64,000 nt of DNA. It comes from an uncultured Alphaproteobacteria bacterium. Its GTDB lineage: Bacteria > Pseudomonadota > Alphaproteobacteria > CAAHEQ01 > UBA3637. The position numbers and the translations under genes were made by a program. The stretch spans positions 1 through 64,000 of the forward strand of contig CALARE010000010.1 of the NCBI GenBank assembly GCA_937888725.1. Reading direction: 5' to 3'. Shown piece after piece: positions 19,341-29,640 of this stretch. A model generated the notes under the pieces. It was not told where the DNA came from and did no database searches. It saw nothing but the letters and a program-made list of their open reading frames with translations. Position 1 is the stretch's first letter; each line of letters opens with the position of its first letter.

Positions 19341-21764
19341 ATGAAAAAATACGAATTATCATATCAAGAAATCTATAAGGAAAGCCTTTTAACAGATGAG
19401 GATTTATCTGATTTACCCAAGGAAAGCCCTATCTTAGGACAAGACCAAGCCTTAGAAGCTCTTGCTTTTGGTGCAAAAATTAAAGCAAGTGGCTACAATG
19501 TGTTTTGTACTGGCCCTAAAGGTGTTGGTCGCACAGTTTTAACACTTCAAACATTAAAAGAGTATGCTACAACACAAAAAACACCCGATGATTGGTGCTT
19601 TATTCATAATTTTGAAACACCTCATCAGCCGATTGCCATTAATTTTTCCGCAGGCCAAGGTAAAGTTTTCGTCCGTGACATCAAAAAAATGGCTAATGCT
19701 TTACGCATGCATTTAACTTCTCTTTTTACAGACGAATCGTATAAAATTCAAGTTGCCCACCTAGAACAACAATGTGCAAAAGATAAAGAAAATTACTTCT
19801 CAGTCTTACAAAAAGCTGTTGAAGATAAAAATGTTACCTTAATGCGTGTCCCTACAGGAGTGACTGTTGCTCCTGTCAAAAAAGGAAAAGTGCTAACACC
19901 GAATGCATTTAATAAATTGCCAAAAGATGAACGAAAAACAATCTTAGAACAACTTAAAAATGCACAAAAAAAGCTAGAAAATACTATTAAAGAAACACCA
20001 AACTGGGATACAGAGATGCAAATGCAATTAGAACAGTTGCATATTGATATGGCATCAAAAGTTTTAAACACAATTATAAACCCTGTTAAGAAAAATTATC
20101 TTAAAAATAGCACAATACAAATTTATCTTGAATCGATTCGAGTCGATATTTTAGATAATATCTCTCTTTTTGCTGCTCAAGCAACAGAGGCCAATATTGA
20201 TGTTATTTTAGAACAAATAAGTGAACTTTTCGCTCGTTATGCCGTTAATTTATTTGTATCCCACAAACCTGAATCGGGAGCTCCTGTTATTCATTTAAAC
20301 CACCCAACATTATCAAATCTTGTTGGACGAATTGAACGTCAACAGCATTTAGGCTCTTTAACAACAGACTTTTCGCTTATTAGACCAGGAGCTTTACATC
20401 TTGCCAATGGAGGATACCTTGTTATTGAGGCAAGAGAATTGCTTTCAAATGAGCATACATGGAACGCTTTAAAACGTGCTTTATTTTCAAAACAAATTAA
20501 AATTGAATCTGGCACAGATGACAATTCTGTTTTTACCATCGTGTCGCTAACACCTGCAATTATTCCATTATCCATAAAAGTCATTCTCATTGGCGAAGCA
20601 GAATTATACTATTTATTAATGGATAGAGATGATGAATTTGGAGAATTATTTAAAATTCAATCCCGTTTTGCTGAAAAATTAGAAAGAACACATGAAAATG
20701 AAAAAATTTATGCACAAATTTTAACTAATTTTGCTCGCAATGAAAAATTAAAACCATTTTCACCAAATGCCATGCGTCGTATACTGGAATACACATCTCG
20801 TTTAGCTGGAGATAACACATATTTAAGTACATTTATGACACATGTAAATGACTTGATGCGTGAAGCAAACTTTTTTGCGGTTCAATCACGAGCAAAAACT
20901 GTTGAAGTAACGCATATTAACAAAGCACTTGAAGCAAAAAGAACCCGCTCTGGATACATGCAAAAAGAAATGATGGAAATGATAAAAAAAGGTACTATTT
21001 CTATCTCAACTTCTGGCAAAAACATTGGACAACTTAATGCTCTTGTTGTTCATGACTATGGTTCATTTGCATTTGGTCGACCAAACAAAGTAACTTGTCA
21101 AGTAAGGTTAGGTCACGGTGATTTAATCGACGTTGAAAGAGAAGCTGAACTTGGCGGAGCTCTCCACTCAAAAGGTGTTTTAATTTTATCGTCATTCTTA
21201 GCTAGTCGCTTTTCGAAAGGTGAACCACTCTCATTAGATGCCTCTCTTGTTTTCGAACAATCTTATTCGGAATTAGATGGCGACTCCGCTTCATCAACAG
21301 AACTTTACTGTTTATTATCAGCTGTTGGTGATATTCCACTCAATCAATCCATTGCCGCAACTGGTTCCGTCAATCAACTTGGTCATATCCAAGCTGTTGG
21401 TGCTGTTAATGAAAAGATTGAAGGGTATTTCACAGTTTGCAGACAAAAAGGCTTAACAGGTGAACAAGGCGTTATTATTCCTCGTTCAATCGTTCATAAT
21501 TTAATGTTAAAACCCGAAGTTGTAAATGCCGTTAAAGAAGGTAAATTCCATATCTATGCTGTCAATACAGTCGATGAAGGCATGGAAATTTTAACAGGAC
21601 TTCCAGCTGGTAACCTAAATAAAAATGGCCAATATCCAACAAAGTCTATTAATGGGCTTATTGCAAAAAGGTTAAATGATTTTTTCAAAAAATCTCAAGA
21701 GGCTGAACAAACAAATAGGCAACAAAAAAAATCAAATAAGACAGTTAAAAAAGGGCGGAAATAA
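19341..21764 (+). CDS. Lon-like ATP-dependent protease (AAA_32 + Lon C-terminal domain)
   Basis: An 808-residue relative of archaeal LonB and of the bacterial Lon-related putative proteases. The N-terminal ATPase region has Walker A GPKGVGRTVL; a long coiled insertion lies about 110-260. The C-terminal protease domain carries the Ser/Lys dyad: Ser649 in GDSASS and Lys692 in NEKIEG. The 43-residue separation is the same as in classical Lon. The ATG at 19341 follows GGAG at 19330; an upstream in-frame extension to 19275 is low-complexity AT-rich and unlikely. Substrates are unknown. The Lys-rich C-terminal tail is not conserved in Lon. Confidence 0.92.
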   Translation: MKKYELSYQEIYKESLLTDEDLSDLPKESPILGQDQALEALAFGAKIKASGYNVFCTGPKGVGRTVLTLQTLKEYATTQKTPDDWCFIHNFETPHQPIAINFSAGQGKVFVRDIKKMANALRMHLTSLFTDESYKIQVAHLEQQCAKDKENYFSVLQKAVEDKNVTLMRVPTGVTVAPVKKGKVLTPNAFNKLPKDERKTILEQLKNAQKKLENTIKETPNWDTEMQMQLEQLHIDMASKVLNTIINPVKKNYLKNSTIQIYLESIRVDILDNISLFAAQATEANIDVILEQISELFARYAVNLFVSHKPESGAPVIHLNHPTLSNLVGRIERQQHLGSLTTDFSLIRPGALHLANGGYLVIEARELLSNEHTWNALKRALFSKQIKIESGTDDNSVFTIVSLTPAIIPLSIKVILIGEAELYYLLMDRDDEFGELFKIQSRFAEKLERTHENEKIYAQILTNFARNEKLKPFSPNAMRRILEYTSRLAGDNTYLSTFMTHVNDLMREANFFAVQSRAKTVEVTHINKALEAKRTRSGYMQKEMMEMIKKGTISISTSGKNIGQLNALVVHDYGSFAFGRPNKVTCQVRLGHGDLIDVEREAELGGALHSKGVLILSSFLASRFSKGEPLSLDASLVFEQSYSELDGDSASSTELYCLLSAVGDIPLNQSIAATGSVNQLGHIQAVGAVNEKIEGYFTVCRQKGLTGEQGVIIPRSIVHNLMLKPEVVNAVKEGKFHIYAVNTVDEGMEILTGLPAGNLNKNGQYPTKSINGLIAKRLNDFFKKSQEAEQTNRQQKKSNKTVKKGRK

Positions 21765-21779
21765 TCCGCCTTTTTTTAT
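21752..21779 (+). terminator. Terminator of the Lon-like gene
   Basis: AAGGGCGGA/TCCGCCTT stem followed by TTTTTATT; the stop codon lies inside the hairpin. Confidence 0.8.
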
Positions 21780-21791
21780 TATTAAGTAAAA

Positions 21792-23807
21792 TCATGCATT
21801 TTCATTATTTATAAGTGAAACACAGAGTTGTATTTGTGATTGTTTATTTTCTTTTGGGCCTTTAATATTTTTCCCATTAATAGTAACAGCACCTTTAACC
21901 AGACAAGAAAACTCCAAGCTTTTAAGAAAACGACAATCTTCAATATTCAAATCCCCTTCTAGTTGAGGTGGCAATCCCTCTAAGGTATATAAGAAACGGA
22001 CCTTCCAAGCATCTACAGAATGTGCCTTTCCCATTCCGACAAAATTCTGAATTCCTGTTTGAGAACAATTATATACACCACATACTTCTTTTGGGCCATC
22101 TTTCAAACTATGTAGACATGAATTTTCAGAACAATTAAAATCTTTTTTAACAAATTCTGGTGCACCACTGAGAGATTTTAAACTCTTTCCAATATAACCA
22201 TCCCATCCTTGTCCTTGACAATCAAAACTACCTTTAACTATTCTAGGTCCACCCTCAAGATTTGTTAACTCGTTATATGAACAATCAAAATCTCCATAAA
22301 TAATTTCGGGAACCCCTCCTAAAGAACATATTTCATTTTGAGAGCAATCAATTGATCCCAAAACCTTTGGCATATTTTTTAATGTCTTCAACATATTTCT
22401 AGAACAATCAAAATTACCCGTTACAGTATATGTAGAAAAAATTGGCGGAATTGTTTTTAAACCAGAATTTTTAATGGACAAATCACCTTCTACAACTACA
22501 TTTGGTTCTAAATCATCAAGTCCAACAAACTTCCTATTATAGAAAAAAACATATGAGCATCCCTTGTAATCTGTTTTGTTTTTTACAATTTCTGGGGCTC
22601 CTTTTAATGATTTAAGATGAGGATTATCTCGACAAATAAAACTACCATTAATTTCTTGAGGAGCTCCTTCTAAAGAACATAATTCATTTTGAGAACAATC
22701 AATTGATCCCAAAACTTTTGGCATATTTTTTAATGTTATCAGATTATTTGCAGAACAATTAAAATTACCTTTTACAACCATATTTTTAAAACATTCAGGA
22801 AGCTCCTCCAAACCATAATTTGATACTGTTAAATCCCCTTCGACAATTATATTTTCTGGAATATCATCTATACTATAATATTGTCCATTTATCAAAATCA
22901 TTCTTGTATTTGCAATATCTGCTGTTAAAATAAACTCTTTCTTTTTGATAAATTCCTGTACAGCTGAAACATATTTATTTGCTGGTGCCTTATTCGCCCT
23001 TCCTTTACACTGATACATTTCCTCATTACCATCAATAATTCTTGTTTCAAATGTAACATGCGGTTCACCCTTACTATCACGGATAGAATAAATATTTACA
23101 CTTCCACTTGCTACCTTCGCATCATAGGAACCCGATCCGACACAATGCCCCATTTTATTCGATTCATAATCAAGTGCTTCAGGGGTTAATAATTGATACG
23201 CTTTTAATCCATTAGGCAAATCCATTAAAAACGCTGTTCCTTCTAATGATTTTTCTAAATCAGGATCCATATTTATTTTACTTTTTTCTTCTATTTCCTT
23301 ATGCCACCTATCTGCTCCCTTTAAAATCTCATCAAACGAATTATATTGACTAAACAAAGCAGATAAATTAATAACTGGTTTGCCATTATTTCTATATGAC
23401 GCAATTTGTCTATCTATAATTTCAAGAGCTTTTTGATACAAAAAATCTCGTGCTTTTGTCAAATCATCAATCGTTTTAGCGGGGAATGATTCATTTGTAA
23501 ATTCCATAACAGGAATACTATTTGCCAAATTATTTTTTGCCCAGTCTGGTAAATCATCTTTTATTTCGACATTTTTAAAAGGGAGTTTCTGTTCATTTTT
23601 ATCAATCTCTGTAGCAAAATATTCTCGACATCTTTTTTTTAAACACTGTAAAATCAAAGAAGAAATTATCGCATTTTTATGATTAATGACAAAATCTATA
23701 TCTTTTAAATTTTCAAGAGTAAAAACTTCAACATCATTATACAATAATGCCGTAATTGCTTTGATAAATTCTTTCTCATTAATTAAATTAAGCTTTAACA
23801 TGTTCAC
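21792..23807 (-). CDS. PcfJ-like domain protein with leucine-rich-type repeats
   Basis: A 671-residue cytoplasmic protein of unknown role. The N-terminal 200 residues are helical and unrecognised. Residues about 205-300 match the PcfJ-like domain: MGHCVGSG (His221, Cys222), a VNIYSIR strand, HVTFETR, and QCKGRANKAP. From about 305 to 665 it consists of degenerate leucine-rich-type repeats with a recurrent (G)xFxCSxNxLxxLxxxP pattern, many units bearing a Cys. Two 117-residue blocks are near copies. AAGGAGG and TATAAT lie upstream on the minus strand. PcfJ was named from an enterococcal conjugative plasmid; its biochemical role is not established. Confidence 0.7.
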   Translation of the reverse strand: MNMLKLNLINEKEFIKAITALLYNDVEVFTLENLKDIDFVINHKNAIISSLILQCLKKRCREYFATEIDKNEQKLPFKNVEIKDDLPDWAKNNLANSIPVMEFTNESFPAKTIDDLTKARDFLYQKALEIIDRQIASYRNNGKPVINLSALFSQYNSFDEILKGADRWHKEIEEKSKINMDPDLEKSLEGTAFLMDLPNGLKAYQLLTPEALDYESNKMGHCVGSGSYDAKVASGSVNIYSIRDSKGEPHVTFETRIIDGNEEMYQCKGRANKAPANKYVSAVQEFIKKKEFILTADIANTRMILINGQYYSIDDIPENIIVEGDLTVSNYGLEELPECFKNMVVKGNFNCSANNLITLKNMPKVLGSIDCSQNELCSLEGAPQEINGSFICRDNPHLKSLKGAPEIVKNKTDYKGCSYVFFYNRKFVGLDDLEPNVVVEGDLSIKNSGLKTIPPIFSTYTVTGNFDCSRNMLKTLKNMPKVLGSIDCSQNEICSLGGVPEIIYGDFDCSYNELTNLEGGPRIVKGSFDCQGQGWDGYIGKSLKSLSGAPEFVKKDFNCSENSCLHSLKDGPKEVCGVYNCSQTGIQNFVGMGKAHSVDAWKVRFLYTLEGLPPQLEGDLNIEDCRFLKSLEFSCLVKGAVTINGKNIKGPKENKQSQIQLCVSLINNENA
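22321..22740 (-). repeat. Internal 351-bp-offset duplication in the PcfJ/LRR gene
   Basis: The sequence from 22321 recurs from 22672 with only a few changes over about 65 bp; similarity fades on either side. The encoded copies both read NMPKVLGSIDCSQNE. The 351-bp offset equals 117 codons, so the reading frame is kept. Confidence 0.8.
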
Positions 23808-23893
23808 TCCTCCTTTAGATATACTTTTATATTATAGCATAAAAAATAAAAAAATGCCATTTATTTCTTAATAAACTAAATTTTTAGGATTAT

Positions 23894-25543
23894 TTATTGG
23901 CGTTCTAAATTTTTTATAATCCGTATTGGAATAAATTGACGTTGATGAATAGGTATTGCTTCTTGAAAAGTCATACCCGTTTCATCCAAACCTCGTTCAA
24001 GACATTTTTCAAGTACTGATAAGGTTAGCTGTGCAACAGGTCTGCGTTTCTTTTTAATTTTGTTCATATGACGTGCTATAATTGAAAAATCATCTTTTTG
24101 AATCGGTAAAAACCCGCTGTGGTCCAACATAAAATTCATCAATTTTGCAGCCAACGGCGTTTTTTGAATATAATATAAAACGTTTTTAAATGTATCCCTT
24201 CTAATATTTTTTAAAATACGATAACTTTCAAACGGAGGAAGTGTTAAGGTTGACAATTTATCCCATAACAATTTTGCAATTGGCAAATTCCGTTTTCGAA
24301 GTGCTAACAAAATAGGATTTTCATGTTTTTTATTATATGCTTGAAACCAAAATGGATTTTGACGTATCAAAAAATCAACCATCTCATAATCGTCATTTTG
24401 AATGGCAATGTGAATTAAAAAATCACCTTTTTTATTTTTAAAAGATAAAATTTCACATCCTTTACAAACAAGCTCTTTCAGTTCTAAAACATTTTTTGAA
24501 CGAACTAATTTTTCTTGTTGGGCAAAATTCTTTATCCCTGTTAAAAGGTATTTTTTATATTCACTAACAAGATGATAACCTGCTTTTATCTTTTGCTCGA
24601 TATTTTCTTTATCAGAAAAAGAAGCCAATATGTCTTGAAAATTTTTTTGACCCGCATGCTTAAAATACAAGCCAATAAATTCTGTAATAAATTGAGTAAC
24701 GGTATGCCCTTCTACCGATTTTTGAAATTCGGGTGATAAATCACAAAAATACCCTCTAAAATGATGATCATCCATTTCGATATTTAATATTCGATTTGCA
24801 GTTAAAACCATTTCATGATCATTTAGAAAAGCAATGCCCCCTTCAGCGTCATTTTTCTTTTTTGTGTTAATAAAGGCATGAAAATTTTTATAATGCCAAT
24901 TAAGTTCTTTTTGTTTGTCCGAATATGACACAACATGCAAAACACTTGTCTTTGTTTTTTGCATAAAAAAACGACTTGACGTAGCAATTGTTGTAAATGA
25001 ACGCAAAATCTTTTCTTGTTCAGATGCTAGAAACTGAAATGATTTTAATTTTTTTTCAAATCGTTTTGTCATATCATATGCAACAAAACCACCATAGCAA
25101 AAGGTAACAACAAGCAATCGATTAAGTGCATTACAAATTTCACCAACAGATTTTTTTTGCCCTTTTTCATCTTGCAATATTGGCAAAAAGAAAGTATCAA
25201 AAAGTGTTGAAAAATCCGCTTCTTCTGGCAAATCCTGTAAAGAAAGAGATGATTTTAAATCTGTCAAAATATGTTCTTTTTTAAGACTTCTTAAACGATG
25301 TGTCGGCAATCCTACATCATTATAATACGCCGACAAAACCTCTGTTTTTTCTGGCATATTATCTGACATAGCCATCAAAAATCTTTTAATACACCCATTT
25401 GCATAATGTGGACGATCAACCATTCCTCCAGGCAAAATCAAAACAACATTCCCCTCTTTGGGAAATGAATAATTTGGTAAATCTCGCCAATGCGTTTCTG
25501 GAACAGATAAATCACGCGTTCCTAAATATATTCGATTCAACAT
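23894..25543 (-). CDS. Ankyrin-containing protein with hydrolase-like N-terminus
   Basis: A 549-residue protein I cannot assign to a family. The N-terminus contains VVLILPGGMVDRPHY and later LLVVTFCYGGFVAYDM, which resembles an alpha/beta-hydrolase elbow with Cys where Ser is usual; this is a weak likeness. Residues about 365-440 hold two ankyrin-type repeats (GDFLIHIAIQNDDYEMVDFLI and ENPILLALRKRNLPIAKLL). No signal peptide. It starts nine bases after the dnaJ stop, so it is probably co-transcribed with dnaJ. Confidence 0.65.
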   Translation of the reverse strand: MLNRIYLGTRDLSVPETHWRDLPNYSFPKEGNVVLILPGGMVDRPHYANGCIKRFLMAMSDNMPEKTEVLSAYYNDVGLPTHRLRSLKKEHILTDLKSSLSLQDLPEEADFSTLFDTFFLPILQDEKGQKKSVGEICNALNRLLVVTFCYGGFVAYDMTKRFEKKLKSFQFLASEQEKILRSFTTIATSSRFFMQKTKTSVLHVVSYSDKQKELNWHYKNFHAFINTKKKNDAEGGIAFLNDHEMVLTANRILNIEMDDHHFRGYFCDLSPEFQKSVEGHTVTQFITEFIGLYFKHAGQKNFQDILASFSDKENIEQKIKAGYHLVSEYKKYLLTGIKNFAQQEKLVRSKNVLELKELVCKGCEILSFKNKKGDFLIHIAIQNDDYEMVDFLIRQNPFWFQAYNKKHENPILLALRKRNLPIAKLLWDKLSTLTLPPFESYRILKNIRRDTFKNVLYYIQKTPLAAKLMNFMLDHSGFLPIQKDDFSIIARHMNKIKKKRRPVAQLTLSVLEKCLERGLDETGMTFQEAIPIHQRQFIPIRIIKNLERQ

Positions 25544-25552
25544 TACAACAAA

Positions 25553-26689
25553 CTAAATATTATCCCACAACTTTTTAATTTGGGACAAAAAGTCTGTACA
25601 TGCCTCTTGCGTTTCTTCTTTTGACTCTAAAGCAAATTCTTTCAATAATTCTTTTTGTCTTTGCGTTAGATGCCGTGGCGTTTCAACTTTTATTGTCACA
25701 AACAAATCTCCAAAGGAACCACTTTTTAACACAGGCATACCTTTACCTTTTAATTTAATCTGATGACCACTTTGCATCCCAGCTCGAATATCTAGTTTTT
25801 CAGTTTTCCCTGTCATTAATGGCACATCAACCACTCCCCCAAGTGCCGCAACCGTCATTGGAACAGGAATTTCACAATACAAATTTGCACCTTCTCGTTC
25901 AAAAATTTCATGTTTTTTAACTGTCAAAAAAACATATAAATCACCAGCTGGACCACCGTGTACACCAACATGACCTTCATTCGGCAACCGCATCCGAATG
26001 CCTGTATCAACACCTTTTGGTACATTTACTTCTAATGTCCGCTTTTTACGAATACGCCCTGTTCCCTTACATTTTGAGCAGGGATCTTTAACTGTTTTAC
26101 CACTTCCATGACAAGTTGGACAATCAGTATCAACAACAAAAAAACCTTGTCGTTGACGAACACGGCCATATCCTCCACAAGTTTCACATTGTTCCAAACT
26201 TTTCCCACCCTTACCAGAACATTCATCACAGGCAACAAAAGTTTCAACATCAATTGATTTTTTTAAACCATCATACGCTTCTTGTAAAGAAATCGTTAAA
26301 TCATACCTTAAATCTGCACCACGATTTTGTTTAGCCTCACCACGAGCAGACTGTGCACCACGCGTAAAACCACTAAACATCTCTTCAAAAATACTTTCAA
26401 ACCCTGTGCCTGAAAAATCAAAACCACCAAAACCACCTGCACCGCCAGATTGCCCCATTCCGCTGGTATAAGCTTGATGTCCGTATCTGTCGTAAGCGGC
26501 TCGTTTTTGGTCATCTTTTAAAACCTCATAAGCTTCATTAATCTCTTTAAATCGAGCTTCAGCACTTGTATCACCAGGGTGATAATCAGGATGACACTCT
26601 TTTGCCTTTACACGAAACGCTCTTTTAATTTCATCAAATGAAGCTGTTTTGGAAACACCTAATAAGTCATAATAAGTTTGATTAGTCAC
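25553..26689 (-). CDS. dnaJ: Chaperone DnaJ
   Basis: An Hsp40 co-chaperone that stimulates DnaK. J domain 1-70 with HPD at residues 33-35, then a Gly/Phe-rich region (about 75-110). Four CxxCxGxG zinc motifs follow (CDECSGKG, CETCGGYG, CPTCHGSG, CSKCKGTG), then the two substrate-binding beta domains. At 378 residues it is the usual length. It lies downstream of dnaK but a terminator separates them, so part of its expression may come from readthrough. Confidence 0.97.
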   Translation of the reverse strand: MTNQTYYDLLGVSKTASFDEIKRAFRVKAKECHPDYHPGDTSAEARFKEINEAYEVLKDDQKRAAYDRYGHQAYTSGMGQSGGAGGFGGFDFSGTGFESIFEEMFSGFTRGAQSARGEAKQNRGADLRYDLTISLQEAYDGLKKSIDVETFVACDECSGKGGKSLEQCETCGGYGRVRQRQGFFVVDTDCPTCHGSGKTVKDPCSKCKGTGRIRKKRTLEVNVPKGVDTGIRMRLPNEGHVGVHGGPAGDLYVFLTVKKHEIFEREGANLYCEIPVPMTVAALGGVVDVPLMTGKTEKLDIRAGMQSGHQIKLKGKGMPVLKSGSFGDLFVTIKVETPRHLTQRQKELLKEFALESKEETQEACTDFLSQIKKLWDNI

Positions 26690-26787
26690 GCTCTTACCTT
26701 TTGTATTTTTGAATTGCTAAATTTTTATGTTCTGTATCATACCATTTTATGATATTTTTTGCAAGTAAAACATATCTTTTTAAAACG

Positions 26788-26817
26788 AAAAGAGGTATTG
26801 AACCAAAGTTCAATACC
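26788..26817 (-). terminator. Terminator between dnaK and dnaJ
   Basis: GGTATTGAAC-CAAA-GTTCAATACC perfect 10-bp stem (26794-26817) followed on the minus strand by TCTTTT. It can reduce readthrough from dnaK into dnaJ. Confidence 0.8.
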
Positions 26818-26841
26818 CCCTTTTTTTTATTTTTTAAGAAA

Positions 26842-28743
26842 TTATTTTTTAACTTCTTCAAAATCTGCATCAACAACCGTATCATCTGCTTTTGCAGTTT
26901 CTTCTTGCGTACCCGCTGAAGCATTTGCACCATCGGCTTGTTGTTGCTTATACATAGCTTCACCCAATTTTAGTGATGTTTGAGTTAATGCATTTGTTTT
27001 GTCTTTAATTTTTTCAGCATCATTGCTATCCAAAACATCTTTTAATTCTTGCACAGCTTTTTCAATTGCTTCTTTATCAGAAGATGGAATTTTATCACCA
27101 TTTTCTTTAAGCAATTTTTCTGTTTCATGAATCAATGCATCAGCATGGTTACGAGCTTCAATCGCTTCTTTTATTTTTTTATCTTCTTCAGCATGCTGTT
27201 CAGCTTCTTTAATCATTTTTTCGATATCATCATCTTTTAAACCGCCCGAAGCTTGGATGCGGATATTTTGCTCCTTACCAGTTGCTTTATCTTTTGCTGA
27301 AACATTAACAATACCATTTGCGTCAATATCAAACGTAACTTCAATTTGAGGCATACCACGTGGTGCAGGTGGAATACCAATCAAATCAAATTGACCAAGC
27401 AATTTGTTATCTCTTGCCATTTCACGTTCCCCTTGATGGACACGAATTGTCACAGCAGTTTGCCCATCTTCAGCTGTTGAGAAAACCTGACTCTTTTTTG
27501 TTGGGATAGTGGTATTTCTATCAATTAAGCGTGTGAAAACACCGCCCAATGTTTCAATCCCTAATGATAATGGTGTCACATCGAGTAATAGAACATCTTT
27601 AACATCACCTTTCAACACCCCACCTTGAATAGCAGCACCCATAGCAACAACTTCATCTGGGTTAACACCTTTATGAGGTTCTTTACCAAAGAAATCTTTA
27701 ACAATTTCTTGAACCTTTGGCATACGTGTCATACCACCAACCAAAATGACTTCATCAATTTGTGAACGAGAAAGACCAGCATCTTGCAAAGCTTTTTCCA
27801 TTGGACCTTTTGTTCTTGCGAGTAAATCTTCAACCAAACTTTCCAATTTTGCACGTGTCAAAGAAACATTTAAATGCTTTGGACCTGTTGCATCGGCCGT
27901 AATGAATGGCAAATTAATATCTGTTTGCGTTGCTGATGAAAGTTCGATTTTTGCTTTTTCAGCTGCCTCTTTTAAGCGTTGTAAAGCCATTCTGTCTTTT
28001 CTTAAATCAATTCCATTTTCTTTTTGGAATTCATCGGCTAAGAAATCCATAATACGTGCATCAAAGTCTTCACCACCCAAGAATGTATCACCATTGGTTG
28101 CTTTAACTTCAAAAACACCATCACCAATTTCCAAAATTGAAACGTCAAATGTACCACCGCCCAAATCATAAACAGCAATCATACCAGATTTTTTTTGGTC
28201 CATCCCATATGCCAACGCAGCAGCTGTTGGTTCATTAATGATTCTTAAAACTTCTAAACCAGCAATTTTACCAGCATCTTTTGTTGCTTGACGTTGCGAA
28301 TCGTCAAAATATGCAGGAACAGTAATAATAGCTTGTGTGATTTTTTCACCCAAATAACTTTCAGCATCTTCCTTCAATTTTTGCAAAACAAATGCGGAAA
28401 TTTGACTTGGTGCATACTTTTTATCATTCACATCAACCCAAGCATCACCATTTTCACCTTCAACAATTTTATAAGGAACAAGACCTTTATCTCTTTCAAC
28501 CATTTTGTCATTGAAACGACGCCCAATTAAACGTTTAATTGAAAAAAGTGTTCCACCTGGATTTGTTACAGCTTGGCGTTTTGCCGCTTGTCCAACTAAA
28601 CGCTCACCCTTTGATGTAAATGCAACCATTGAAGGGGTTGTTCTTGCACCTTCTCTATTTTCCAACACTTTCCCATCTTTACCATCCATAATGGCCATAC
28701 AGGAGTTTGTTGTACCTAAATCAATTCCTAAAATTTTAGACAT
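26842..28743 (-). CDS. dnaK: Chaperone DnaK (Hsp70)
   Basis: ATP-dependent folding chaperone of 633 residues. It has the N-terminal [12 protein letters not shown] phosphate loop, [42 protein letters not shown] and [11 protein letters not shown]. The linker [16 protein letters not shown] leads into the substrate-binding domain and helical lid, and it ends in an acidic tail ([14 protein letters not shown]) as usual. A heat-shock type promoter lies upstream and AAAGGAG precedes the start. Confidence 0.98.
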   Translation of the reverse strand: MSKILGIDLGTTNSCMAIMDGKDGKVLENREGARTTPSMVAFTSKGERLVGQAAKRQAVTNPGGTLFSIKRLIGRRFNDKMVERDKGLVPYKIVEGENGDAWVDVNDKKYAPSQISAFVLQKLKEDAESYLGEKITQAIITVPAYFDDSQRQATKDAGKIAGLEVLRIINEPTAAALAYGMDQKKSGMIAVYDLGGGTFDVSILEIGDGVFEVKATNGDTFLGGEDFDARIMDFLADEFQKENGIDLRKDRMALQRLKEAAEKAKIELSSATQTDINLPFITADATGPKHLNVSLTRAKLESLVEDLLARTKGPMEKALQDAGLSRSQIDEVILVGGMTRMPKVQEIVKDFFGKEPHKGVNPDEVVAMGAAIQGGVLKGDVKDVLLLDVTPLSLGIETLGGVFTRLIDRNTTIPTKKSQVFSTAEDGQTAVTIRVHQGEREMARDNKLLGQFDLIGIPPAPRGMPQIEVTFDIDANGIVNVSAKDKATGKEQNIRIQASGGLKDDDIEKMIKEAEQHAEEDKKIKEAIEARNHADALIHETEKLLKENGDKIPSSDKEAIEKAVQELKDVLDSNDAEKIKDKTNALTQTSLKLGEAMYKQQQADGANASAGTQEETAKADDTVVDADFEEVKK

Positions 28744-28786
28744 TTATTTTCTCCTTTTACAATAACAAAACTTTTTGATGAGTGTT

Positions 28787-28815
28787 ATATAGGTCATAAC
28801 ATTGTATTTTTCAAC
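28787..28815 (-). promoter_or_regulatory. Heat-shock (sigma32-type) promoter of dnaK
   Basis: On the minus strand GTTG (28815-28812), an 18-bp spacer and CCTATAT (28793-28787). This is close to the alphaproteobacterial RpoH form CTTG-N17/18-CYTATNT. It lies about 45-70 bp before the dnaK start. Confidence 0.7.
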
Positions 28816-28884
28816 CCTCTTTTTTTATTTTTTTTATCTTTTTTTCTAAAAAAAATTTAATTTTATCTGTCCACATCAAAATAC

Positions 28885-28912
28885 TTGATAAAAAAAAAGA
28901 ATATGCTATAGT
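28885..28912 (+). promoter_or_regulatory. Promoter of the ftsB-like gene
   Basis: TTGATA (28885-28890), a 16-bp spacer and TATAGT (28907-28912). It makes a start at the GTG at 28911 impossible and supports the ATG at 28953. Confidence 0.55.
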
Positions 28913-28952
28913 GTTTTTAAACAGCATGTTGAATATATTTAAAGGTATAAAA

Positions 28953-29246
28953 ATGACAACTCCGATATCTCGAAATTGGTTTTTTCCTTTTATTTGTATG
29001 TGGATAACTTTATACTTTTTTTATCATGGGATTGAGGGCAACCACGGCATTCAGCGAATGAAACAGGTTCAAAATGAAATCAGAACAGCAACCCAAATTG
29101 CTACAAGTTTAAAAAAAGAAAAAGAGCTTTTACAAGCAAAGGTTAATGCTCTCTCACCAAAATCTCTCGATTTAGATCAACTTGAAGAATCGGCTCTTCG
29201 TATTTTAAATATGGGAGATAAAAATGCTCGTATTATTTTTAAATAG
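28953..29246 (+). CDS. ftsB: FtsB/DivIC-type septum formation protein
   Basis: A 97-residue bitopic protein: short cytoplasmic start, one membrane segment (about 8-24), then a coiled coil (about 35-70) and a short C-terminal domain (LEESALRILNMGDKNARIIF). This is the FtsB layout; FtsB with FtsL and FtsQ activates septal wall synthesis. The ATG at 28953 follows AAAGG. It overlaps the convergent gene at 29239 by eight bases. Confidence 0.82.
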   Translation: MTTPISRNWFFPFICMWITLYFFYHGIEGNHGIQRMKQVQNEIRTATQIATSLKKEKELLQAKVNALSPKSLDLDQLEESALRILNMGDKNARIIFK

Positions 29247-29640
29247 AGTTTCCTTGACTCTTTCTTTTTAATAAAGATAAGCGTTGCATATTAGCAACTT
29301 GTTTTTGTTCTTTTAATGAAAAAGAAATCATTTCTTCATCATCATTATATTGCAAATTCATAAATTCAATTACTTTTGTTTTGCTTTGAAGAATTTGCAT
29401 ACGATACTTTGGCGGAACAACTAAATGCCGTTTTTTGTCAAACTCCCACTGTTTTGTTGTTACATTATAAAGAATATGTCCCAAACAGGCAACGCTATGG
29501 GCATCTATTTTGTAATGTTTAATAAATGTTGCATGAGTCATATCCCCTGAAAAATTAGGATGTTCTTGAAATTGATGCCAAACTCGAACTGAAAAATCTT
29601 TCACCTTTGGGTGATCATTATAAAAAACGATAAATCTCAT
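29239..29640 (-). CDS. Conserved-looking hypothetical protein coupled to ampG
   Basis: A 133-residue soluble protein, basic, with no signal peptide, membrane segment or motif I recognise. The start codon overlaps the ampG stop in TAATG, so it should be translated by coupling to ampG. It overlaps the convergent ftsB by eight bases at the 3' end. A link to muropeptide recycling or transport is suggested only by this arrangement. Confidence 0.6.
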   Translation of the reverse strand: MRFIVFYNDHPKVKDFSVRVWHQFQEHPNFSGDMTHATFIKHYKIDAHSVACLGHILYNVTTKQWEFDKKRHLVVPPKYRMQILQSKTKVIEFMNLQYNDDEEMISFSLKEQKQVANMQRLSLLKRKSQGNSI

